This document shows, piece after piece, positions 22,260 to 33,689 of a stretch of 64,000 nucleotides of DNA; the stretch's first letter is position 1, and each line of letters opens with the position of its first letter. The notes under the pieces are model-generated. The model did no database searches, was not told where the DNA came from, and saw only the letters and a list, made by a program, of their open reading frames with translations. Made by a program: the position numbers and the translations under genes. The DNA comes from Bettongia penicillata ogilbyi (Eukaryota > Chordata > Mammalia > Diprotodontia > Potoroidae), in the NCBI GenBank assembly GCA_023548195.1, contig JAJHZJ010000043.1, positions 1,860,891 to 1,924,890 on the forward strand. Direction: 5' to 3'.

Positions 22260-22970
22260 GACACTGAAATTATGGGGTTCTTGTGTTTCTCGAGTTCTCT
22301 ACAAACTCCTTCATTCCGTGATTAACTCCTGCTCTTGCTAAGCAATTAAGAAGATGGATTTTCCAGGAGCTAAATGAGTCTGCTAGCTAATGGTAATGGG
22401 CAGTAGTAACTGGTAGGGTAGACCATACAGTACTGGTCACCCCTCCAGGGTGCCAGCCCCAGTAGGAGCACAGAGGGCCCTATATACTGTGGGCTTGCTT
22501 ATCTACATGATGAGTTTCAGAGTTTGGAGAGCTAGTTTAGGGGTGAAAGAAATCATCTCGGACCTTTTCCTTTATCCAATGTGAGTGTGTTATTTTACAT
22601 CACCTCCTTCTTAGAAGAAAGTTAAGTGAGACCCTACTATTTGGGGGAGTTATGCTTATATAGACAATGTAGCTTTAGAGGTTTTTATGGGGGTTAAAGA
22701 TTAAAGACAGGACAGGATGGCATAAGATGAGGGAGACAAAGGGAATTCTTTCTGGTTTAAGGATTTAAGGGCTGGGCAGGAGATGAAGCCTAGCAATTAA
22801 AGGAGCCAGGGAATACAGGAGAAGGAGACAACATCAGTTCTTTTGGTCCAAGTTCAAGGTAAGGATGAAAGGATTTTAGGGCATCATAAGGTTACAGAAC
22901 AAATGGGGGCTTCACAGAGTACTGGAAAAGCAGCTCCACCCTTAGGGCCCATTGGAATCCCCATCAGTCA
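22260..22970. other. Nothing recognised
   Basis: AT-rich single-copy-looking DNA. A purine-rich stretch at 22700-22830 has no coding meaning that I can see. Confidence 0.35.
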
Positions 22971-22974
22971 TCTT

Positions 22975-23200
22975 CTTGTCCTGGGCTTAGCTCCTATTCC
23001 ACGTCCTCTTTGCTCCATCTGCCTCAAGCAGGCTTTTCTACCTCATCATACACATACTCTCCCCTCCTCCCCCAGAAGTAAGCTGTTGGAAGATAAAGAC
23101 TGATTTTTGTCTCTGTTCTCAATACCTAGAGCACTGGCTTGCTGCATTTTATATAATTTTATATAATTAATAAATACTTGTTGAATATAGTTGAATTATC
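22975..23200 (+). repeat. L2 3' end
   Basis: Blocks agaagtaagctgttggaagataaagac, tgtctctgttctcaatacctagagcactgg and taataaatacttgttgaatatag are in the usual L2 tail order. Confidence 0.7.
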
Positions 23201-23204
23201 AACA

Positions 23205-23880
23205 TCTCACACTGGAATCATGCTACTTTGTCAAGTGTCTTCCCATCTGATCTTTTATTTGAGCCTAAATGAGGGATGGCAGAAGGTGGGGGCTGGGAAG
23301 AGGGCTCACTCTTTCTCTGCTATTATGAGGAAGCCTCTCAGAGAGGGCAGTGATCTGCCAGCAGTGCCATAGTAAATTGCAGCAGAATGATCCCTAGAAT
23401 GCAGATCTCCAGCCTCCCTGTATATTTCATTCTACCAGGCCACCATATTGAATATATTGCTCACAGCCCAGACATGGGCACAGAGGGCTGGAGGCTCCCA
23501 CCAGACTTTTAAAGAAATATGTGAGATCTGGCATGGAAGAAGACAGAACTGTCCTGGCTGGGGTCCCCAAGATATTACCTGCCCATTTATCAGGTGGTTG
23601 TTACAAAGGCCAGAGGGGCTGGACAGCAACCATTAACCTCTGCTCTCTATCTCCACATGCGGCTTTCCTGGGTAGCAGCAGCTTTGAAAGGAAAATGCAG
23701 AGCTGGCTTTTTCCACTGTGGGGCTAGCTATTCACTGAAAAATGCTTTTTGGGCTTCTCTGGGCTCTTGACAATTTAATTACAGATGTGGGAAGCTCAAG
23801 TCTCTGCGCTGAGCCCTTTAAAAAATGTTTCTAGGGCAAAGAACTCATCTTCAATGTATTAGGGTTCTATGATTGAAAAT
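23205..23880. other. Nothing recognised
   Basis: Includes gacaatttaattacagatgtgg near 23770, a possible small regulatory patch. No gene signal. Confidence 0.35.
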
Positions 23881-23883
23881 TCT

Positions 23884-24003
23884 GTGTGTGTGTTAGTTAG
23901 TGTGTATATGTGTGTATGTATGAGCATGTATATGTGTGTAAGCATGTGTATGCATGTGTGTGCGTTTGTGTGTACGAGTATGTGTGTTTGTGTGTGGGGG
24001 GGG
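23884..24003. repeat. TG/TATG simple repeat ending in a G run
   Basis: Interrupted TGTGTA and TGTATG units for about 110 nt, closing with nine consecutive G at 23996-24003 and just upstream. Confidence 0.9.
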
Positions 24004-24314
24004 AAGGGGATGGATGAGAGTGAGCCTGTGGCTTGTGTGCAGATCTATGGATAAACTATTCTGTTAATGGAGAGGGTCTCTCCTGGCCTCCAGATGTTGG
24101 AGAGCATAGCCCCATAAGAGGGAAACCCCTTAAAAGCGACTCTCAGCCATCACTGGTTGTCAGAGCTGGGTTTTGCCAATGTTTCTTTGAGTCTGTATCT
24201 CCTATAAGATAGGAGCTTGATTGTTTCCTGGATGCTGTGTTTGTCAAGCCTCCTTGGATGCCACTGCAGACCTGAAGGCACAGACCATGAAGAGGGCCTG
24301 GCACTCAGGAGTCT

Positions 24315-24500
24315 GCTCTGGTGGGGCAGAGCCTGGAGTAAGGAGTATGTGACTTCAAATCTGCCTTCAAACATTTAAGAGCTATGTGACCCTGGGCAAG
24401 CTGCTTTACTGCTATCTGCCTCAGTTTCCTCATCTTTAAAATCAGGATAGTAGTAACTACATCATAGGGTTGTTGTGTGAATCAAATGAGATAACCTACC
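24315..24500 (+). repeat. MAR1-type CORE-SINE
   Basis: Blocks gagctatgtgaccctgggcaag, tgcctcagtttcctcatctttaaaatcagg, ggttgttgtgtgaatcaaatgagataa are very clear. Confidence 0.9.
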
Positions 24501-24504
24501 CAGG

Positions 24505-25900
24505 GCTAGCTGCCTGGGTTGAGCCACAGCAAACACAGCACATCTCTGGCCAGACACAGAAGACACAGGTGGGGACCTACAATTCTAGGACAAAGGGTGT
24601 GCTTTAGACAGTGATAAAAACAAATATCAGAGAGGGATGGTGAAGTCTTGAATGCCAAGAAGAGGAATTTGAATTAGGCCTGCTTGGTGGGGTAGAGCTA
24701 GGTGAGGGGAGGCCCTCTGGAGCATGGAGGGAGTGAGGGGAGAGGGGCTCAGCCCCAGTCTTCAGAGGTTCCCAGTTCTTGCTCAACACAGTTGGTGGGA
24801 CTGAGGTGTCCAAATACTGCCTCCCTGGGGTCCAGGTTGATTGTTCTCTTTGGTGCCTGCTGGAGAGGGCCAGGCCAGGGAAGGCTGCCCAGGGGAGCTG
24901 CCCCTGCTCAGATACTCTCTTTCTCTGTGAGGTTCTCAGTCAGCTATTTCTGTCACTAATGAGACACCCAAGGCCAAACAAAAATGCGATAAAAACCCCA
25001 TCCATCCCCTTTCAGTGACAGCCCCAATGTGCTGTGTCTGTGTCCAGACTTCCTTGCCCTCAGCAGCCATAAGCTCCCATTGTCCCAGCTTCTCCTTGTC
25101 TTGTCTCTATGAGCATCCTCCTTCAGGGGGATATCCTGGAGAGAAGGCGGCTCCCCAGGTCAGGCCGTCAGAAGGTGTCCTTTCTGGGCAGCCATTCAGG
25201 GGTCTGCCCTGAATATGGGGAGGCTGGTCCAGGGGCACGAATGCCAGGAGCTCCAGATTCTGCCCTCCATGTATTGAGAGGCATGATATGACCAGAGCAT
25301 GGGTGCCCCCATAATAAGGGACCATCTGGATCTTGGGAGAATGTACTGGCACATGGAGCAGTCATTGCAGAACATCTTGCTTTTCTGCGAGGTCCAAGCT
25401 TGACCTTCCTCCAGTTGTGCCAGGATGTGTGAAGAACATCTCTTCAGGGCCCTCTCTGCTGTCCTGTCTCAGGCCTGCCACCTGTGTATTATTGGACCTG
25501 ATGACCAGTAAGCACTTTAGCAGGAGATTCCCAGTAACTCCAGACGCTGGACAGGCCTATAAGACAGGACTGTACTGTCTCTGAGGTTGATCCTCACGGG
25601 GTGTGGAGGAGCCCTAGCCCTGCTATCTGTTGTTTAGTTCACAAACCAGGGTGTTTGTGGGGCAGAGGGAGGGGGAGAAGAGGAGAGGACGGGGCGGGGG
25701 GCATCTTCTGCTGGTTTCAAACTGGGATCTTGAGCTGGGCCTGTGATGAGGTGTAAGCAAAGGGGCCGGCTTAGGGCCTGCTTACTCCCAGACCGGGGGT
25801 GGGGCAGCTCAGGTGTGGTCCTTCACTGATCTGGAAGGATTGCATGGCCAGCTCCTCCAGGGCTAGGTAACTCCTTACCTGGTTTAGTTCGTCGGCAATT
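24505..25900. other. Nothing recognised
   Basis: GC-richer DNA with many short overlapping frames. None has a domain, and none is supported by plausible splice sites. Confidence 0.35.
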
Positions 25901-25904
25901 CGCA

Positions 25905-26072
25905 GTAGCCTGTGAGATGAGTGCTGTCATTATTCCCGTTTTCCAGATGGGGAAATCGAGGCTCAGACAGGAGGTGTTACTAGCCCAAGATCATCACACA
26001 GTGAGTATCAGAAGTGGGGCTCAAATCTAGGCTTTCTGAATTTGCCTTTTGCTGCACTCCGCTCCCATCCCG
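25905..26072 (-). repeat. CORE-SINE (MIR-type)
   Basis: Blocks ttattcccgttttccagatggggaaatcgaggctcagac, ttactagcccaagatcatcacacag and ggctcaaatctaggctttctgaat follow reversed MIR order. Confidence 0.85.
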
Positions 26073-26274
26073 TCCTTCCCCCAACTCCTCTAGCCACGCC
26101 CCAGGAGTCAGGACTAAGCTGGAGCACTGGTTCCCAAAGGACTATCTTGCCCTGCTGGGACTCTCAAAGCATCATTGAGTTAGAGGCTGAGAAACACCAG
26201 AGGTCACATAGTCACGCCTCCCCTCACACTCACCCCATCCCACATACACACTAGGCACAAATGGAGGTGCAGGA

Positions 26275-26455
26275 TGATCAGTTCATCAAGCCTTTATTAA
26301 GCACCTCCTGTGTGGTGGGCGCTGAAGAAAGAGACAGTCCAGTGGTATTACTGATGGCAGCTTCCATCACACTGGTCCTCTACCTCTCTGTACTGTGTGG
26401 GGTGCCTCTAGGCCAGGTGCCCTGTTCTCAAGTTGCTGACTTACCAGGGAGAGAC
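26275..26455 (+). repeat. Ancient dispersed repeat fragment
   Basis: The sequence tcaagcctttattaagcacctcctgtgtgg, then gcgctgaagaaagagacagtcc, then gccctgttctcaag, is the family seen at 39100-39640, with an unrelated stretch of about 75 nt between the last two blocks. Confidence 0.5.
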
Positions 26456-26502
26456 AGAAAGATGGATAGACAGAGACAGAGAGAATGTCAGAGGAAAAGA
26501 GA

Positions 26503-26560
<58 letters not shown>

Positions 26561-26620
26561 GGAGGAAGGGAGGGAGAAGGAGACAGAGACGGAGGGAGGG
26601 GGGAAGAGAGAGAGACACTC
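26456..26620. repeat. (GA)n microsatellite in a purine tract
   Basis: A pure GA run of about 25 units lies at 26507-26557, flanked by GACAGA and GGGAGG purine-rich sequence. Triplex-capable. Confidence 0.95.
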
Positions 26621-26793
26621 TTGGGGAAATGCTCCCAGGTCCATCCTGCTGATCTCGACCAGCTGTGCTCTGAGGGGTTGCCAGTCCTGACCACCATTTT
26701 ACCTCACCTTGACCTTTAGGCTGTTCCTTACTCCTCCATGGGGATCATTCTCTCTGCTGACCTGGAAGTCCATGCACTCACTGCCTGCAAGGA

Positions 26794-26875
26794 ACTGTGT
26801 GTGTGTGTGTGTGTATGTGTGTGTGTGCATGTGTGAGTGTGTGTGTGCATGTGCGTGTGTGCGAGGCAGTGTATA
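26794..26875. repeat. (TG)n microsatellite
   Basis: TG units with CATG interruptions, opening with a nearly pure run at 26796-26812. Confidence 0.95.
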
Positions 26876-26911
26876 AATGTGTGTGTACCCACTGATGGCC
26901 TGCTTTTCATC

Positions 26912-27375
26912 ATTTCAGAAAATATTTATTTTGAAGTTATGGGATAAAACAAGCATTTCTGTAACAGTATAATAATGATTGTACATGAAGCTGCAAGTCT
27001 ATTATGTACAATTTGCTACCTTTTAAACACACAATAAAGTCATCAGTAAACTTTTTTCTGATCCTCCACCCTAGAGATGGCTACCATTAGACGTGAGCCA
27101 AATTACTAGACAAATAACTAAATATATAGATACGTTACATGTATAAAATCATTCTCTACACACTTCTGTTAATCTGGACTAACTAAACTTGTCCTTTGTG
27201 GTTGATTTGGATATTTGTAATCATCAGAATAATTTAATCACTCAAAGTTGTTCTTAAACAATGCTGCTGCTGCAGACAGCGTTCTCTTGGTTTGGCACAT
27301 ATGGCTCTTCATGACTTTATGCAAGGCTATTCACGTTTTTCTAAGATCGCTGACTTCATCGTTGCTTATTCACAG
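26912..27375 (-). mobile_element. L1 3' end, 5'-truncated
   Basis: The plus-strand text agttatgggataaaacaagcatttctgtaacag, aagctgcaagtctattatgtacaatttgctacc, cctagagatggctaccattagac, aggttgttct-like (aagttgttcttaaacaatgctgctg) and ggttctgctc-like sequence is the reverse complement of a marsupial L1 3' UTR and ORF2 end. It is about 460 nt long and diverged. Confidence 0.65.
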
Positions 27376-27464
27376 CCTTGGACCACTGCCCCATAGGGTA
27401 AATGGGAAGGGGGCTATGCATTGGCCACACCATTTGTCTGGGAGATCATGGCATCCTCGAATTC

Positions 27465-27545
27465 CTGATTTCAAGCTCAGAAGGACTTTAGAGATCATTT
27501 ATTCCACCTCCGTCATGCTAGTTTTCCAGTGTTATCATGGAATGA
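27465..27545 (+). repeat. SINE-type remnant
   Basis: The sequence caagctcagaaggactttagagatcatttattccacctcc belongs to the same element type as 20455-20560. Confidence 0.5.
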
Positions 27546-27549
27546 TGTC

Positions 27550-28730
27550 TTGACTTGCTTGTGAATTGGATTTAAGTGAGGCATTGTGGCTCAGTCGCCA
27601 GCCTCACTTTTTCTTCCAGAGTCAGTGAAGTCTGGTGGCAGGGCAAAAGTCAGAATGACTGACGATGGCCTGGGATGAGTAGATGACCTAAGCATCTTCA
27701 ATGTTTGACCAAGCTCTAAGTGCTCTACAGCACCTGCTTCAGCTACCTTCATGGTCATTGGAACAAATGGTTCTCATCGGTCCACTCCACCCCCTACTTC
27801 TCCAATGGATTTAGGCTCCAGGGGCTACCCTCTGCCTGACCTAGCCTCTCTGCTGAGATGGTTTACCAGGGTGTGGCCACCCCTCATGTTGCAGCTTCTT
27901 GGAACCGCAGGCCAGAGTTGGGTGAGAGGTAGACACCAAAGGTAGATGAGCAGCCTTCACCCCAGAGGGGCTATCCCTCCCTGGACACCCCATATGCTCC
28001 ATCACTTCTAGAGAACATAAAAAGGGCCAGGAACCCAAGTGACTCATGGCAGAATTCACCTTCAAGCCCAGCTTCTAAGACCTATTCATTACCAGACATT
28101 TACCTGACCTGCCTTATGCTTGTCCCCCAAATTCAACAGCCAATTTTCACAAGAACACCCTCTGAGAACAATATGCCTAGTTTTTTGGGGTTGTCTTGGC
28201 TTGGATTTAGGACCATTTGAAATATGACTCTCCCTCTGCCAGGGACCGGGGTCTTCCTCCGGAGCTGGTCCCATGTTCCCAAGGTGACGTCTTGTCACTA
28301 TTCTGCTCCTGCCCTGAATGTGAAGAGGAAGCTCTTTCCACAAGTGCCTGGGCAGGGATGGTTCTAGGCCATAGCATTCATTAGCATTCACCTTGTAGAG
28401 ATCATGTTGGGGTGGTCAGTGTGGTACCTATACCCCTTAGTCTTTAGGTTTATCAAAAGCCATCCCCCAGCATCCCTCAGGAACAAATTTCTTCTTTCTA
28501 AAACAAATGAGGGAGGATTGGGCAGACCTGGTGCAGACAGCCTGAGGCACCAGAGGAAGTGGATGTCAGCTGTCTGTGATTTCCCGTGGGCTCTTCCTGG
28601 AGTTGTGTTTGAAAGGCCCAATATGAAAGAAAATGAATTCCTTGTAAAAATAAATATTTGCTACTTAAGTTTGCCTAGACTCCAAGTCACCTGTTAGGGC
28701 TGCTTGTGACTGAGCCTGACTGAACTCGGG
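27550..28730. other. Nothing recognised
   Basis: Single-copy-looking DNA. Short frames at 27751-28065 and 28089-28697 overlap on both strands and lack motifs. Confidence 0.35.
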
Positions 28731-28741
28731 TGGCCGGGCGC

Positions 28742-28893
28742 AGAGGCATACACACTCATTGTATACACACTCATATGCACACTCACACATACACAATTGC
28801 ACACATTTCCATAGTTCACATGTACTCACACACACAAATACACACTCGCATATACACACCAATACTTATATATGTATACACTTATATACATAA

Positions 28894-28928
<35 letters not shown>

Positions 28929-28930
28929 CA
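28742..28930. repeat. CA-rich compound microsatellite
   Basis: CACACTCATA, ATACACA and TATATA units end in a pure CA run of about 14 units at 28896-28924. Confidence 0.95.
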
Positions 28931-29004
28931 CATTCACATTCATGTGGTCTTTGTAGAGAATGGCAGAGAAACCAATATGCCTAGAGACTTGAGGAACCCA
29001 GACG

Positions 29005-29129
29005 TGGAGAGTGGATTGTGGAGTCAGAGGACCTTGGGTCCAATGCCAGGATCACCATGTGCCAGATGTGGGACCCAAGGCACCAATTACTTTATCTTTA
29101 AAATGAAGTTTTTGAACCAGGAGAGTTCT
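29005..29129 (+). repeat. MAR1-type SINE, left part (split by HAL1)
   Basis: The sequence gtggagtcagaggaccttgggtcc, then gtgccagatgtgggacccaaggcacc, then ttatctttaaaatgaag, is a CORE-SINE. It breaks at the HAL1-like element and resumes at 33036-33105 (gttctaag-type, then ttataagctcagttccatattgattctg). Confidence 0.7.
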
Positions 29130-30909
29130 TTTTTTTAAATCTTTTTTTGATTTTTAACACGGTTCATATCACATAAAATAATTCCAATTTTTGGTCAGAT
29201 AATACTTTTTAAAAGTATTTACAATATAGACCACAAACAACTTTTTTTTTTTAACATTAACCAACTGAGACACAAATAACTATGCATGCTGACTTCACAA
29301 GTCCTTTTCCTAATTGTCTCCACACTGTTATTAAGAATTAAAGGACCCTAACTTACTGTTGTTGGTCTAAAGTCCTAAGCCTAATAGCTTACTTTTAGAC
29401 TTAACCTCGGATGTTCCCCTACCAACAATCTATAATTTAATAAATCTGGTATTAAGCTTACAAACCTTTTGACTACAGGAAATTGCCACTAAGAGTAGGG
29501 ATATTATGGAGAAACAATATCTCCCCAACTTCATATCAATTCCAGACAGAAATAGATTGTCAACTTGCATTCAGTCAAGCTTAAAGTCTGCCAGGTGTCA
29601 GTGGGGAAATTGAGTCAAAAGAATCCTACCTCAGCCCAGGCTGAATAGCTGCTCTCCCACCCTTCTCATGAGATCACCTTTTGCAGTTCGTACCAGCATC
29701 TCACAGGCGCACTGGCATCATGGACTGGAGGCTCACACCACCTTTCTTGCTATCCATACCTGGAGTCAGACTCAGAAGAACAGTCAGTTAATAGTCCCAT
29801 AGCATCTTCAAATAGCAAGTTCCAATAACCAGGTTTCAGATATGACTATAATTTCACATTGGCTAAGGAACATCTTTTGAGGCAAGTCTTAAGTGACTTA
29901 CATGTCTTTCTATGCATGTTCTAGTTCCTGATTAAATAACAATCATAAAATCAAATTTACCATTAAAACCTTGAGTTTTCCATCAATGACAAATTTTACC
30001 CAAGGTTACCTGGGAAATTTAGACTAAAATTCTTTCCCCCAAACTAAAGATGTCTCTGATTTAGTCGCAGTAATTAATTCAGTCAATTGTTTTAATACTA
30101 ATTGCTTTTACATCACTTTGGAACATGTCTAATTTTCTCCTTGTCTCTCCCCTCCCCCACCCCTAATATCTTGCATTATGATTACACCTTCTCTCAATGT
30201 ACCTTCCCTTCTATTACACCCCACCCTCCCCTTATCCCCATCTTTTCTTGTAGGGCAAGATAAATTTCTATGCCTCATTACCTGTGTTTCTTCTTTTCTG
30301 GTTATATGCAATAATTCTCAACATTCGTTTCTAATACTTTGAATTCCCACTTCTCTCCCTTCCTCCCTCCCTAACCGTTGCCACTGAGAAGTCAAGCAAT
30401 TAAATACAGACTAAATAAGTGTCGTTTCGCAAAAGACTTCCATAATAACCATGTTGTGTAATACTACCTATATTGCCCTCTATCCTACTCTATCCCCCCT
30501 CTTATTTTTTTATTCCCTCATTTTACCTTGTCACTTCCCAAAAGTGTTTATTTCTAGTTACTCCCTTCTTCTATTTGCCCTTCCTTCTATCATTCCCCTC
30601 CCCCACTTGTTGCCTCCTTCCCTACTTTCCTGCAATGTAAGAAAGATTTTCATACCAAATTTAGTATGTTATTCTCTCCTTAAGCCATTTGTGGAGAGAG
30701 TAGCTTCACTTCCTCCTCTCCCCTTCTCCCTTTTCTCCTCCATTGAACAATATTTTCCTTATCTCTTTTATGAGTTATAGCCTACTCCATTCCATTTCTC
30801 CCTTTCTCCTCCCAGTATTTTCCTCCCTCACTCCTTAATTTTTATTTTATTTTATTATTTTGGTGTGGATATCATCTCTTCTGATTCAACACAGCCTGTA
30901 CTCTCTGTC

Positions 30910-30912
<3 letters not shown>

Positions 30913-30943
<31 letters not shown>
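30913..30943. repeat. (TG)n inside the HAL1 3' UTR
   Basis: About 15 TG units. A CA/TG microsatellite sits at the same point of the 3' UTR in the other copies (46633-46700, 48316-48400), so it is a family trait. Confidence 0.9.
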
Positions 30944-30945
<2 letters not shown>

Positions 30946-31080
30946 CCCTCCACCTACCCAAATACTGAGAAAAGTCTCGAGTTACAAATATTATCTTTCC
31001 ATGTAGGAATGTAAACAGTTCAGCTTTAGAAAGTCTCTTATGATTTCTCTTTCCTGTTTATCTTTTCATGCTTCTCTTGA

Positions 31081-32368
31081 TTCTTGTGTTTGAAAGTCAA
31101 TTTTTTTCTTCAGTTCTAGGCTTTTCATTATGAATACATGAAAGTCCTCTATATCATTGAATGACCATTTATTCCCTTGAAATATTATACTCAGTTTTGC
31201 TGGGTAGGTGTTTCTTGGTTTTAATCCCAATTCATTTGACTTCTGGAATATCCTATTCTAAACCCTTCGATCCCTTAATGTTGAAGCTGCCAGATTCTGT
31301 GTTATCCTGATTGTGTTTCCACAATAGTCAAATTGTTTCTTTCTAGCTTCTTGCAGCATTTTCTCCTTGATCTGGGAACTCTGAAATTTGGCCATAATAT
31401 TCCTAGGAGTTTATTGTCCCGGCCTGTGGGACAAGAACGTGGACCCTGGAAGAAAGGAGAGGGTGGGGGACAGGAGACGTGAAGAATGGAGACAAGACAG
31501 GCTTTCTGATCAAGTCTCATTTATTGAGGGGTAGGGTAGCAGTAATCATAGTGGTGAAAGAGGGAGTAGGGGTTTTACAGCAAGCAGCAGTGGGAGGGGT
31601 AGTAAGGTTAAGATAAACACAGGATGTTTCAAATATCTTACAAGGGCAGGATGTTTGCTCCCAGCTGCAGTCCAGACCTTTATCTTGATAATAGATAGCC
31701 ATGGCTCCCCACAGATTGGTGGATTCTTTCAATATTTATTTTGCCCTCTGGTTCTAGAATATCAGGAAAGTTTTCCTTGATAATTTCATGGAAGATAATA
31801 TCTAGGCTGTTTTCATGATCATGGCTTCCAGGTAGTCCCATGATTTTTAAGTTGTCTCTCCTGGATCTATTTTCCAGGTCAGTTGTTTTTTTCAATGATA
31901 TGTTTCACATTATCTTCTATTTTTTCAAACTCTTAGTTTTATTTTCTAACTGCTTGGTTTATCTCATAGTCATTCATTTCCCTGAACTCAATTCTCTCTT
32001 TCAGAGAACTCTTTTGTTCAGTGAACTTTTGAACTTTCTCCTCCATTTGGCTGATTCTGCTTTTTAAAGTCTCCTTCTCCTCACTGGCTTTTTGGACCTC
32101 TTTTTCCAATTGAGTTAGCCTCTTTTTAAAGGTGTTATTTTCCTCAGCATTTTTTTTGGTTCTTCTTTAGCAAGCTGCTAACTTGCTTTTCAAGCTCTTC
32201 TCTTGCCTGAGCCTAATTTAAATTCACTTTGCAGGCCCTGGAGGCAGGGACTTTGATTTCCTGTGATAGTATGCCATATTCTTCCTCATCCAAAAGGATG
32301 GGAGGAGACACCTGTTCACCAAGAAAGTAACCTTCTATGATCTTATTTTGTTTCCCTTTTTTGGGCAT
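31081..32368 (-). pseudogene. HAL1/L1-type ORF1 relic, split by an LTR
   Basis: An ATG on the minus strand at 32368-32366 begins MPKKGKQNKIIEGYF, the usual basic start of this ORF1. Further down comes TTDLENRSRRDNLKIMGLPG, the start of the RRM domain, then NIERIHQS, where a solo LTR (31415-31713) cuts in. The C-terminal domain follows beyond it (minus-strand text for QAARKK and IRITQ appears near 31320-31370). Stops, indels and loss of the normal stop codon near 31083 make it a pseudogene. L1 ORF1p is an RNA-binding trimer of coiled coil, RRM and CTD. Confidence 0.8.
31415..31713 (-). mobile_element. Solo LTR of an endogenous retrovirus-like element
   Basis: On the minus strand this begins TGTGGGGAGCC and ends CCGGGACA, the TG...CA ends of an LTR, over 299 nt. 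It carries an AATAAA polyadenylation signal (plus-strand 31520-31525), followed by a gtctcc-rich region as in an R/U5. It lies within the HAL1 ORF1, so it is younger than that insertion. No equal flanking duplication is seen. Compared with the ORF1 copies at 46.1 and 47.8 kb, about 26 nt of ORF1 are missing at the junction. No internal viral genes are present. The family is not identified. Confidence 0.7.
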
Positions 32369-33035
32369 TTTTCCAGTCAGTTACTTGCCTTCTCAATCCT
32401 TTGTCAAGAAGATGGTCCTATTGCCCCTCCTTTCCCCAATGCCATGTTCAAGGCTGAGATTCGACTCAGTTGCTCGATTCCCTGGGGCTTTGGGTGAGTT
32501 GGAGCTGTCACTCAGGGCTGAGGTTTAGATCATCTTCTCCCTACCTCCAGAGGCTTTAAGCTGAGCTGCCTGGACAATGGACCCAGGTTGCTTCCCAGTC
32601 ACCATAGCTGCCTGCAGTCTGCTACTGCTGTTGCTGCTGTCACTTGGGGCTATTGCTGGAGGAATCTTGTTTCCTTCTCAACCAGCTAGGAAAGCCCTCC
32701 CACACTGACCTTTGGAGCCTTCTTTGTTGCTTGTGGGTTGAGGTATCTGGGACCCTCCCTGCTAGGAACTCTGCCCCGGAGGTCTGTTCAGGCCCTGTTC
32801 CTCCCAGTGCTGCATGGCCAGGGATGGGCTCCACTTTGCTCAGCATCCCATGAGACAGACCTTTCCTGTCAGCCTTCTAGGTTACCTTTGGGCTGGAAAC
32901 TTCTTTCACTCTGTTGTTCTGTGGCTTCTGTAGCTCGAATATTTATTGAGAGTCATTTTTTACAGGTATTTTGTGGGCTGTGGGGGAAGCACTAGAGTAT
33001 ATGCATCTTTCTAATCTGCCATCTTGACTCCACCC

Positions 33036-33105
33036 CAGGGGAATTCTAAGATGTCTTTATAAGCTCAGTTCCATATTGATTCTGAGATTTCAGGCTTAAA
33101 CAAAC
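33036..33105 (+). repeat. MAR1-type SINE, right part
   Basis: Continuation of the SINE at 29005-29129 after the HAL1 insertion: gaattctaagatgtctttataagctcagttcc resembles the gacctctaaggtcccttccagctctaa tail of this family. Confidence 0.5.
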
Positions 33106-33109
33106 AAAC

Positions 33110-33410
33110 AAAAAGTACTGGGCTAGGATACACTGGCCAGTGTTGAGGCCTAGGGGCAGGGATGCCATATCTCCTTCACACTGCCAAGGACCTATATTTC
33201 CCAGGACTATTGCCAACAAAGGAAGAGGTATCATGTATCAAATAGGCCTCTTCTCAATCACCTCTCCATGATGAGAAGAGTCACAGTAGAGCATGAGAAC
33301 ATGGACAAGAAAGTAAAGGCCATTAGGAGTCTTCTGAGGTTCTGCCTCTCCCCTCTGACCTCTCAAGTACATCCCTAGAGAAACTGCATAGAGTCCCGGA
33401 TGATTTTCAC
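33110..33410. other. Nothing recognised
   Basis: Single-copy-looking DNA without motif. Confidence 0.35.
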
Positions 33411-33414
33411 AGAA

Positions 33415-33665
33415 TCCTCAGATTTAGAGTTGGAAGAGATCAAAGATGGGTCCTCAAGTGTGGCCCTTTGACTGAATCGAGATTTCATAAAACAAACCCC
33501 ATTCATAAAAGGATTTGTCCTGAGTCTTGGACTCAGTCAAAAGGCTGCACACAAGACTCAAAGGCCGCATGTAGGCTTGAGGCCATAGGTTCCCCACCCC
33601 TGTCCAATCCCTCTCCCCTCCATTTTACATAGAAGGACACTGAGGCAGTCTCTCAGAACTCAGAA
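33415..33665 (+). repeat. SINE-type remnant interrupted by a hAT-like element
   Basis: The left part cagatttagagttggaagagatcaaag and the right part ccctctcccctccattttacatagaaggacactgaggc are the two halves of the element type seen at 20455-20560. The hAT-like element sits between them. Confidence 0.55.
33446..33601 (-). mobile_element. hAT-like non-autonomous DNA transposon (MITE), left end lost
   Basis: The minus strand begins caggggtggggaacc (plus-strand 33587-33601), a typical hAT terminal repeat. The body is near-palindromic: gtggccctttgactgaatc at about 33462 on the plus strand faces ggactcagtcaaaaggctgcac at about 33528. The matching terminal repeat on the other side is missing, so it is truncated. 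It has no transposase. Confidence 0.6.
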
Positions 33666-33689
33666 ATGGAGATGGACTCTGTGCCCAGA

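Larger units (their letters stand above)
29130..33035 (-). mobile_element. Full-length old HAL1-like element (L1 ORF1-only)
   Basis: Read on the minus strand, this has in order a 5' end with the ggtggagtcaagatggcag signature (33035 downward), a 5' UTR of about 670 nt, a broken ORF1 (32368 to about 31081), and a long 3' UTR with a TG microsatellite, ending in an A-rich tail at 29130. No ORF2 lies between ORF1 and the 3' UTR. The same arrangement occurs at 44706-49226. Candidate duplications flank it: caggagagttct (29118-29129) and caggggaattct (33036-33047), 10 of 12 identical. The flanking SINE resumes on the far side, which supports the limits. Its last 1 kb (29130-30120) is not shared with the younger copies here, so it is probably a different subfamily. 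An LTR interrupts ORF1. Confidence 0.8.

Noticed and set aside
23884..24003. Possible G-quadruplex at the G run after the TG repeat
   Set aside because: Only one long G run is present on this strand, so a stable intramolecular quadruplex is not supported.
26261..26719. 152-codon frame with an RE repeat
   Set aside because: The RERERE run is the GA microsatellite read as codons.
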